A stretch of 64,000 bases of DNA, from positions 1 through 64,000 of the forward strand of contig WTXG01000098.1 of assembly GCA_022496185.1 (NCBI GenBank), written 5' to 3'. Below the pieces are notes generated by a model. It ran no database searches and had not been told where the DNA came from. It saw only the letters and a program-made list of their open reading frames with translations. Positions 56,043 through 64,000 of this stretch are shown here, one piece after another. Source of the stretch: Multifurca ochricompacta. Lineage: Eukaryota; Basidiomycota; Agaricomycetes; Russulales; Russulaceae. The position numbers and the translations under genes were made by a program. The number at the start of each line of letters is the position of its first letter. Position 1 is the stretch's first letter.

Positions 56043-56449
56043 TGTACAGATCCAATCCGCAGTGAGTGCAAGGCAAAGTACTCCCTGGATGATGAGAGAG
56101 ACGGAGAAGAGAGGGAGAGTGCGTGCCCTTTTGAGATAACTAGGTCGAATGTGAACGTATCATGCTTGAACTCGAGGAAATCGCTGCTTGTTGGTTCCGT
56201 TTGACCTTTGCGCTCGATGTCGTCAAGAAGTTCTTTTAGCATACAAAGAAAGATAAAGAAAGGGAGAGAGGTGACAATTGATTTCTGCTTCTGTTGGCTC
56301 ACTGGCTGGTCTACTACAAGCATTGTATGTACCTTTATATACTTGCAGAGAGACCTGGTTATGAAGCAGAAAGAGGGTGAATTAGGATTAAAAGGAGACA
56401 AGTGAGATGATGCCAGGCAATAAAGTCGGAGATGATGTAAACGGAGGGG

Positions 56450-57919
56450 TGTAACGGGTGCTTCTATCTCGCGCTTGCTATGTAGATTAGATAAGATGTA
56501 GAGATCATGGTAAAACTTAGTGGTGAAAATATCCTAGTTGGAAAGCTGCCAAGAACGCAGAGATTAATGCACGCGTAAGGCTTGAAGCAGTCAGAGGACT
56601 CTGCCTTTCTTATGCAGCAAGAATAGACCTATATTGAACTTTGCTAAGAGCCTACAGCCCCAAGAGGACAAGATTAGCTGAGCCTGAGTAAATACAAAGA
56701 TAAACCGCACCTACAGCCCCAAGAGGACAAGATGTGGTCTGCAGCATGCTACAGGGTGTCTTTAAATACATTCTAGTACTATCCTATGAAATACCAAAGC
56801 CGATCGAGCATGCAATGTAAATCTAAGTAGTTATTGTCCTGGATGCGTATTTTTGGCATCCCGGACCGATTGAAAACCATCCTGAGGGCATCACGCGATT
56901 GCGTGTCTTGCAGAGTTGACCTTCTTTAACTTAGATAAGATAAGGAGGAGTTCGGACCGATCTGACCCGGTCCACGCGATGCAAAGTAGTCGCTGCCCTA
57001 TGCAGCAATGGACACTGATAGATACACACAGCCTTTGTTTGAGTAATACAATTTGATGATTTGATTATAGAGTGATCTAAAGTAGTCTAGTATGTATTTT
57101 AGATAATGCCAGACCGGCGGAAAGGATCGCGCGTTGGTAAATAAGATGTGTCAGGGCACTCAGGAGAGCGGGCCACTGATAACTAATTAGATTTACATCG
57201 CACGCTCGATCGGCTTTGGTATTTCATAGAGTAGTACTAGGACATATTTAAAGACACCCTGTAGCACGCTGCAGACCCCATCTTGTCCTCTTGGGGCTGT
57301 AGGTGCGCTTTATCACTTTATCTTTGTATTTACTTAGGCCCAACTAATCTTGTCCTCTTGGGGCTGTAGGCTCTTAGCAATTGTTCAATATAGGTCTATT
57401 CTTGCTGCATAAGCAAGGCAGAGTCCTCTGACTGCTTCAAGCCTTACGCGTGCATTAATCTCCGCGTTCTGGGCAGCTTTCTGACAAGGCATTTTCACCT
57501 CTAAGTTTTACCACGATCTCTACATCTTATCTAATCTACATAGCAAGCGCGGGATAGAAGCACCCGTTACAGTTATCAGTGGCTTACTCTTCTAAGTACC
57601 CTGACACATCTTGTTTACTAACGCGTGATCGTTTCTGCCAGTCTGGCATTATCTAAAATACATACTAGACTACTTTAGATCACTCTATAATCAAATCGTC
57701 AATTTGTATTACTCAAACAATGGCCGCGTGTATCTATAATGTCCATTGCTGCATAGGGCAGCGACTACTTCGCATCACGTGGACTGGGTCAGATTGGTCC
57801 AAACTCCTCCTTATCTTATCTAAGTCTAAGAAGGTCAACTTTGCAAGACACGCAATCGCGTGATGCCCTCAGGATGTTTTTCAATTGGTCCGGGATGCCA
57901 AAAATGCGCATCCAGGACA
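56450..57919 (+). mobile_element. LTR-L, outer copy, split by inner copy
   Basis: TGTAACGGGTGCTTCTATC ... GCATCCAGGACA, flanked by AGGGG (56445-56449 and 57920-57924). Its own halves are 56450-56834 and 57577-57919 (728 bp). CTACAGCCCCAAGAGGACAAG occurs twice in the first half. No coding sequence. Confidence 0.8.
56835..57571 (-). mobile_element. LTR-L, inner copy in opposite orientation
   Basis: 737 bp; reads TGTAACGGG ... CCAGGACA on the minus strand and is flanked by GTTAT (56830-56834 and 57572-57576). It is the complement of the two outer halves taken together, so the same LTR family inserted into itself. Confidence 0.8.
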
Positions 57920-58215
57920 AGGGGTAGAAACCTGGCAATTAAGACGGGGAGGTAGTGAAACTGATGTAAGGAATGGACAGGCATGCGGCCTGGAATGTAA
58001 TAAATATAAGATATATGAAGCTAGATTCTAAGTGCTCTAAATTCAGGAGAGACGATAGCTGGCTGCTTCATGCTTAACGCTCGAGCCATCCTTACAATTA
58101 CACAAAAGAAATTAAAGATGTACTGTCACAGCGATCTCACATAAGAAGGACAGGAGCACCAAACAAAGGCCGGACGGTACGTAAGAGGCAGTTCATTGCC
58201 ATCTACTATGTTGCC

Positions 58216-59889
58216 TCAATTGAAGTCTATATAACGCACATTTAAGGTAGGCTGGCGTGCAGTGACGAACTTCTCAACAGGAGCTGACTCTTGAGAGTCC
58301 TCGAGATAAAGCAGCTGCAGTTCTGGTAGCACTTCCATGACCAGGCCACCAGCAGCGTCTTCTAGCGCATGCGCAACGAGTGGCCCCAGATAATAAGAGA
58401 CATATAGGCTTCTCACAGTAGTGAAGGGGCGAAAGAACTCGAGCCACTCTGGGACACCTATCCCGTCTTGTCTCGCTGGCCATGGAACATGTCTGAGGAT
58501 GTTGAGCTCTTCCACGCGGGAGAAGAGAGTGGAAGACTGGTTGCATATCTCTGCAATAGAAGAGACCTGCCAGTCGAGCGGTTTGCATGCGATCTCTAGC
58601 GATAGGTGCCCATAAGTATCCGTCCCTCCTGGCCGAATGAGAGAGATGGAGATGCCCTTCTCGAAAGATTCCAACGTCACTCGGCTGGGTACCCTGAGCC
58701 TTTCTGTGCGAAAGATGAACTGATGGAGTTGAGGGACGTTAAAGATGGGTTGATTGAATAATTTTACGTGGAAGTAGCTGAGCGCAGGGGCATCAATACC
58801 GGCAACGACGTCTTCCAGGTACTCGCTGATGCCACGAAACCTGAATTGTGTGAGACTGGAGAGGACAGCGCGTCTGAGTGGAGGCACACTTCCTCGATTT
58901 GGATGGGAAGACGGAGAAGCGAACTCGATGTCAAGCATTTCGAGCTGAGTCATCCCCGACAGGCTCGTGACGAGCGATTCGGACGAAAAGTACCCGGCGC
59001 TTGGAATTTCCACAAGTGTAAGGTCAACAAGGCCCTTGGTCGACAACAGAAGCTTCGGCAACATAGGAAAGGGAATTCCATTGAAGAAAAGAAACCGTAA
59101 GCGCGGTGCTGATTCACACAAAATTGTGCTGGGGAGGGTCGACAATTCACCTCCATCGTGCGATATGAGCGAAAAGTACTCGAGAACCGGAAACGGTTGC
59201 TGCTTCAGAGCCGCCAACTTGTCAAATAGCGACTTTGTTAAAGTGAGTTCGATTAGATACATGCGAGCAGGGTGTTCGAGCGCGGCGATGATGTTATCTT
59301 CGTCTTTCAAAGCCGGAGGATGGAAGTCCTCGGACCCACCATACCGTATGCTGATGGGCAGCGCTGGCCAGCAGTCTAGAGTTCTCCGAACAGGCGTTCC
59401 GTATGTGCAGAAAAGTCGCAAGTCGAGACGACGGGGTGACGCGAAAATAACATATCGCCATCTTCTACACACATGCACGAGCCTGTGCCATTCCCACGTG
59501 TCGATTGTTAAGCCGTATGGAAAAGCGAAAAGCCGACAGTGATTAAATATTTCTAGGAGGACATCGTCGGGCAGTGAATTAATGGTCACGCATTCGTGAT
59601 CCTCGCCAGTGCCTGTGGCCAGATTAAAGAGTCAGTGTTTGTTCCTGGCGCTGCGGATATGGCGTACTATTATCATGAAGAATGCTGCCACATCCATCAG
59701 TTTGTTTTTTTTTGACTTTAGAGAATAAACGGGGGATTGTGCCGTTGACCCTGGAGATGGCTCCAGTTGGGGAGGGTTTTAATACACGAGAAGTAGCACG
59801 ATTAGGATTTGGAGATCTAGGGACGCCTTGTCAGCTCAGCTCTGGTTTCGCATCTATGGAATTGTTCGGACGCACTGTTGGGAGCTCAT
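58216..59889 (-). CDS. F-box protein, C type, three exons
   Basis: Exons are 59889-59876 (ATGAGCTCCCAACA), 59816-59668 (149 nt) and 59612-58216; 519 residues. Introns are 59 and 55 nt (GTGCGT ... CCCTAG; GTACGC ... CACTGAC ... CCACAG). Exon 2 reads SPNPNRATSRVLKPSPTG ... RVNGTIPRLFSKVKKKQTDG in frame. The main exon starts TGEDHECVTINSLPDDVLLEIF, then EWHRLVHVCRRWRYVIF, RRTLDCWPALPISI, LPKLLLSTKGLVDLTLVEIP, SEYLEDVVAGIDAP, PQLHQFIFRTERL, LDWQVSSIAEICNQ, FRPFTTVRSLYVSYYLGP, VEKFVTARQPTLNV. No defect is visible. It lies in the direct duplicate of the 46.6-53 kb block. SCF adaptor by family knowledge. Confidence 0.85.
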
Positions 59890-59934
59890 TGATGGAACAT
59901 GGAACTAAAGTGGACACGAGGCAGAGCACTGGCT

Positions 59935-59942
59935 CTTATATA
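59935..59942 (-). promoter_or_regulatory. TATA box of F-box gene at 59889
   Basis: TATATAAG on the minus strand, 46 bp upstream of the ATG. Confidence 0.65.
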
Positions 59943-60144
59943 CGGTTTGGGGGCGCTTTTTTGGGCAAGGACAAGGTAAGCGCCAACGTCAGTATTTACT
60001 AGCATGATTAGAGCGCCACATTGGGATGGACCTTTGATCAAGGCTGCACTCCCCCCTCCCCCCTGCCCAGGTACAGCCCCCTTCCTAGGGTGGGAAGAAG
60101 AAGGCCAAGACGCCCTTAGCTCAGGCCACGCCCCCTCCTACCCC

Positions 60145-60727
60145 TGTACGGATCTGATCCGTGGTGAGTGCAAGGCAAAGTTTTCCCTGAGTGGTGAGAG
60201 AGGTAAAGAAGAGAGGGAGAGAGCCCGCCCTTTTGAGATAACTAGATCGAATGTAAATATATTGTTCTTGAACTTTGAGGAAATCGCTGCTTGTTGGTTC
60301 CGTTTGACCTTTGCGCTCGATGCCGTCAAGAAGTTCTTTAGCACACAAAGAAAGATAGAGAAAGGGAGAGAAATGCCGTTTTATTTCTGCTTCTGTTGGC
60401 TCACTGGCTGGTCTACTACAAGCATTGTATGTACCTTTATATACTTGCAGAGAGACCTAGTTATGAAGCAGAAAGAGGGTGAATTAGGGTTGAAAGAAGA
60501 TAAGGTGAGATGATGGCAGGCAATAAAGGTGGAGATGATGTAGATGGGTAGGTAGAAACCTGGCAATTAAGATGGGGAGGTAGTGAAACTGGAGTAAGGA
60601 ATGGACGGGCATGGGGCCCAGAATGCAAATGTACTGATAATAGATAAGTGCTCTAATTCAGGGTTTGTAATGAAAGAGAGGCGAGGCGATAGATGGAGGT
60701 TTCATGCTCCGCCGAGCCATCCTTACA
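60145..60727 (-). mobile_element. Solo LTR (LTR-X), 583 bp, nested in LINE
   Basis: Ends TGTACGGATCTG and CATCCTTACA, flanked by CCCC (60141-60144, 60728-60731). It interrupts ORF1 of the LINE derivative. Confidence 0.75.
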
Positions 60728-60957
60728 CCCCCTCTCTTGCCTACTTCGCTTTGGTTGCATGCGCTCCGGCGCGTCCCAGCATTGTGATTTCCCCCTCCCG
60801 CCTGCCTGGTGCGGACCCCCCTGCTGCTCTCAAGAAGACGCCGCAGGAGCTCTGCGCCCACCTCAACACCTGCTTGGCTCAGTCCAAGCACCAGGTTCGG
60901 TTGTCTGCCGCGAGGTGGATCACCACGAACAGCCTGATCTTCACTGCCGCGGCGGAT

Positions 60958-61179
60958 TGTTGAGCCGGTAACGGATCAGAGTTGGCCGGACCGGATCAAA
61001 AGTGACCGGTGTTGGCCGGTGCAAGATGATACTTGCACACTCGTTTATTATGATTAAGTACATTCCTTATGATCACAGCACAGCACAGTCCTTACAGTAT
61101 TTAAAGACAATATTTCTGTATCTTACAAAGAGTATTTTTTGACCAGATTTATCTTTCTACCTCAGGCTGCGTTTCCACA
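60958..61179 (+). mobile_element. Short LTR-like element Y, copy 3, nested in LINE
   Basis: 222 bp, TGTTGAGCCGG ... GCGTTTCCACA, flanked by CGGAT (60953-60957, 61180-61184). The uninterrupted target GGCGGATGTCTCC is present at 49932 in the sister LINE. No coding sequence. Confidence 0.8.
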
Positions 61180-61825
61180 CGGATGTCTCCCCCTCCTCCC
61201 TTCACACCGCCCAGTCTCTCCTGACCAAGGAGCTGGACATATTCCTGTCAGCAGACTCCAAGGCTCCGCTTCTTACCTCCCGGCCTAACGTGCGATGATC
61301 ATGCGTTACAGTCAACGGCCTCCCAACAGGGGTCTCCCTTACCTCTGTGGCTCATGCCCCTTGCGTCGTCCTTGAGGCACTGGGCAGGGACAGCCCTTCG
61401 TACCGAGGCCTTCAAGTGGCCCAGCTTCCCTCCTGGGTGCGACCCCCCTCCTCTTACACCTCTGGCTCGCTCTCCTCGGTGGCCCTTGCATTCAAGAATC
61501 AGGACGGCTCACTCCTGAAAGCGGTCCTGGCACAGCGTACCCTGTTTGCCTTTAGGCATGAGTGCACTGTGTGGTGGTGGAAAGACAAGCCCCACCAACC
61601 GTCCAAGAAGGCCACTTCCAGCCTACCTCCAGCTTGAGTCCTCTTGGACTCGCCTGGTTTATGTATAGGGTGACTCTGGCCCAGTTTTCCTTGCTACCTT
61701 TCTCTTTCATTTTGGGGTGTTCATACAGGAGTTCAGTCTCTAGATGAACAGTAGCTACTATGTACCCTGTAGTAGCCGTGCGACTTAGGCTATTCCTTGA
61801 AGCGCATATAAAATCAATTGAAAAA

Positions 61826-62429
61826 AAGAAACAGAAAGCCTATAAACCATGGCACCCGTGAGAATGTTTTGTTTTTGGCATAATTGCTCTACTCACTGCA
61901 GATTCTATTTCCAAGGCGGTCAGTCACCAACAGTCCTCACTACCGAATTCTGCTCCATCGCCTAACTTCACGAACACTAAATGGGCCACCACACTGCTCA
62001 TATTTGACAATCATCTGTGCAGTGCTTCGAGCCTATCACAAACAGACAGTAGAGTGTCTTTTCCACCTCACGCTGTCTATCATAATCGCTATCAGTTTCT
62101 CGTCATACTTAGATCACATACTTTTCATACGATTAATAGAAAACCGTCTTTGTTTTTCTTCCACACAACATCTCATCCCATCATAACTGCTGTATGGATT
62201 GCAATCCACGGTGAGTTCAAGGTAGAGTGTGTTCCAAGAGAGAAAGGATGTTGCAGTGGGAAGGCCACTAATTGCATCCATTTTTGGAATTTGAGAATTG
62301 TGGGTTCCGAAGGGATGGGTCGAGCGAAGACAGATGGTATGTATGCGAGGACACTCCAGAGAAAGGACAATCGATGAAATTCAAGCAGCTACCAATGTAT
62401 AGAAGAGCGAACACGAGAGAACATAGAGG
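61826..62429. other. Duplicated intergenic block; no gene seen
   Basis: Near-identical to 50584-51199. Confidence 0.5.
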
Positions 62430-63250
62430 AAGACTGATCAAGGAAGTGTAAATTGAGTGAGATGAGCAGTGGAGTATTGATTTTAAAAACCAATTCTTCC
62501 AAATACTCGCTGTTCCCGATGAAATGAAAATAGATGAGAGTGGGGAGGATGGCGCGCAGCAATGTAGGTAAACCATTGTCTGCTTCCTTGATCAGGAAGA
62601 GCAATCCGGGGTTTGGGCATGATTGAAAGGAATTCAAGATTGGGCAACATAGACAAGCAATTGGCCATCACCTCAGGCGAAATATGACCAGTGATCGGTA
62701 TGTCAGTAAGGTGAAGCTCTACAAGGTGACTGGTAGACGAGAGAAGCTTGGGTAATGCTGGAAATCGAATGCCTTCCAAACGAAGTTCAAGTAAACGACG
62801 GGAATATCCACCAAGAAACCCATCAGGAAGGGCTTGCGTGATCCTATCTTCTGATGAGAATTGAAAATATGTCAGCACTGGGAATGCTTGTTGAAACATT
62901 TTGATTGTTGCGTCTGATGGTGGCCATGTCGCACGCAAGGAAATCTTGCATATGCGATCAGGGTGCTCGAGAGCGGCAACAAGATTATCTTCATCTTCGA
63001 AATATTTGAAAAAGTTATTGATGACGAGGGGCAGTGGTAGCTAACAATCAAGAATCCTCCTCACTGGGGTTCTTGATTTGCATACAAGTTGTAGTTCGAG
63101 ACGACGCAGCGATGCGAATATGAGCTGTCGATATCTGCAACACACATGTACCAACATATGCCAATCCAAATAGGGCTGCCAAGGCATTATTAAATCTGGC
63201 CGATAAAAATCGAATATTTCCAGAAGGCTGTCGTCAGAGAGCGTATCCAT
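62430..63250 (-). pseudogene. Truncated F-box gene (P type)
   Basis: It starts MDTLSDDSLLEIFDFYRPDL at 63250, then WHMLVHVCCRYRQLIF and VRRILDC followed by TAG at the conserved Trp position. After the stop the same frame stays open over 62938-62483 (MRATWPPSDATIKMFQQAFP, LPDGFLGGYSRRLLELRLEG, LPKLLSSTSHLVELHLTDIP, ISPEVMANCLSMLPNLEFLS). It shifts in the LPDQGSRQ region to LIKEADNGLP ... NSEYLEELVFKI and ends truncated at FLDQ. Sister of 51200-52027. A donor-like AGGTATGT at 63314 and the preceding MENLV codons suggest a spliced short first exon once existed. Confidence 0.8.
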
Positions 63251-64000
63251 TTCGATCCAGCTTACATCGTCATAGTCAGTGAGTGTAGTAATTTCTGTAT
63301 GTATCAAACATACCTGACTAGATTTTCCATCCGATGACGAAGTAGAATGTGCCTGTCGCCCTTAAATCCTAGAAGTTGCGTTGTGACATTTGTTGAGATG
63401 GAGATGAGCCGGGTGGACTCGATCTGATGGTTATAATAGTATGTGTCAGCAAATAACTCAGAGAGATAATTCCATAGCACGCACAACACTTTCCTTTATA
63501 TTTTGTCACAAGTAAATAGTGTAATTTAGTGAAAGTGGGCTAGAATGAGAGGTATCAGTGTTAGTCTGGTACGAGGAAGGCGATATGGTTAGCTAAACTG
63601 AAATTCACATTTAGTTTATCTTATTAAATAGCTTATCTGCTATCTAAATAGTGATAATAATTATATATTATCCGTTGCCTCTGCGCTCCCGCCCACCCGA
63701 CACACTTGCTTTGAGGACCTTATGGCCAGAATTGATGCTCCACTCTACACACCCTTCTTCAATTTGAAACTTCACAACTTGTGTCTCGGTCGCCACTTCA
63801 ATTGAGCCAATATTCTTAGATACCCCCTTTAGTACACCAAGGAAGGGCTGGTCATACTAAATGAACAGGTAACAAGTGAACAGGTCTGCACCTCACAGCC
63901 GCGTCCATCGATCATCAATGAAATGGACTTTCCATTCAAATACAGTACATCACTACCAGAGGCGAGATTTACTCTCGGATGTGGTGCACACACATATGGG
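63251..64000. other. Duplicated flank with plus-strand F-box relic, cut by window edge
   Basis: Counterpart of 52028-52770. The relic CFEDLMARIDAPLYT (63703-63750) is the SEYLEDLVARIDAP block of an otherwise lost F-box copy. The window ends within the duplication, so its far breakpoint is not visible. Confidence 0.5.

Larger units (their letters stand above)
56043..58095 (-). mobile_element. Solo LTR (LTR-X) carrying nested LTR-L copies
   Basis: Flanked by ATTAC on both sides (56038-56042 and 58096-58100). Ends TGTACAGATCC and CATCCTTACA. After removal of 56450-57919 plus one AGGGG, the LTR-X body is continuous (GATGATGTAAACGG joined to TAGAAACCTGGC, compare 23475-23505). Confidence 0.8.
60000..61825 (+). 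mobile_element. ORF1-only LINE derivative with two LTR insertions
   Basis: Direct duplicate of 48537-50583 without the hAT insertion but with LTR-X (60145-60727) and Y (60958-61179). ORF1 pieces: PQELCAHLNTCLAQSKH, RLSAARWITTNSLIFTAAAD, SLLTKELDIFLSADSKAPLL, LPTGVSLTSVAHAPCVVLEA, YRGLQVAQLPSWVRPPSSYT, LSSVALAFKNQDGSLLKAVL, AQRTLFAFRHECTVWWWKDK. There is a stop at about 61295. The 3' tail with hairpin and AAAATCAATTG is at 61748-61825. No ORF2. Confidence 0.72.

Noticed and set aside
56450..57919. Novel interleaved foldback transposon
   Set aside because: The A-B-A'-B' order is fully explained by one LTR inserted in opposite orientation into another of the same family, with separate 5-bp duplications.
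59587..59589. GTG as the start codon of the C-type F-box proteins
   Set aside because: GTG starts are not expected in nuclear genes, and conserved spliced exons with an ATG lie upstream in all copies.

Overview
The window is eukaryotic and reads as an accessory, repeat-rich region of an Agaricomycete (mushroom-forming basidiomycete) genome. The reasons are: introns of about 53-62 nt with GTATGT/GTACGC/GTGCGT donors and CTNAC-type branch sites; a large family of F-box proteins with a basidiomycete-style core (LPDDVLLEIF ... HVCRRWR ... RRTLDCWPALPI); non-LTR retrotransposon pieces of Tad-like appearance; and many solo LTRs. I see no rRNA, tRNA, CRISPR array or operon-like organisation, and no host gene other than the F-box family that I can name.

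Almost everything that is not a transposon is one expanded F-box family in all stages of birth and death. Three subfamilies are present. (1) The P type (core MDTLSDDSLL) has three copies, all broken: 1732-3069 (+), 51200-52027 (-) and 62430-63250 (-). (2) The D type (IDTLPDDV core) has a short first exon and a phase-1 intron in front of the F-box. Copies at 4994-6703 (-), 10244-11747 (+), 16306-17888 (-) and 29390-30962 (+) look intact, and the copy at 18844-20324 (-) has a one-base frameshift. (3) The C type (NSLPDD core) has seven apparently expressible copies on the minus strand: 26591-28297, 33131-34822, 36172-37900, 40619-42292, 43945-45633, 46768-48426 and 58216-59889. It also has three broken copies: 13127-14749 (+), 22135-24423 (-, split by a solo LTR) and 53586-55240 (-). 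Short relics of the same family are scattered between them.

The C-type genes have no ATG at the F-box; the apparent first codon is GTG. Their 5' structure can be read by comparing copies. A TATA box is followed by a 14-nt first exon (MSSQ-), a ~59-nt intron, a 140/149/155-nt second exon whose length differences are all multiples of three, a 53-55-nt intron, and then the main F-box/LRR-like exon. In every intact copy the summed exon length is divisible by three.

The genes are dispersed by segmental duplication: an inverted pair at 15.9-17.9 and 29.3-31.4 kb, a direct pair at 46.6-53 and 58.1-64 kb, and an inverted pair at 0-1.9 and 51.8-53.2 kb. Between them lie nested mobile elements: a ~600-bp solo LTR family (LTR-X, 4-5 bp target duplications), a ~730-bp LTR family (LTR-L) inserted into itself, a 222-395 bp LTR-like family (Y), hAT-like elements with TAGTG ends, a long-TIR element (W) carrying a LINE fragment, and 5'-truncated LINEs sharing one 3'-terminal hairpin. 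The products would act as substrate adaptors of SCF-type ubiquitin ligases by family knowledge; nothing in the sequence identifies their targets.
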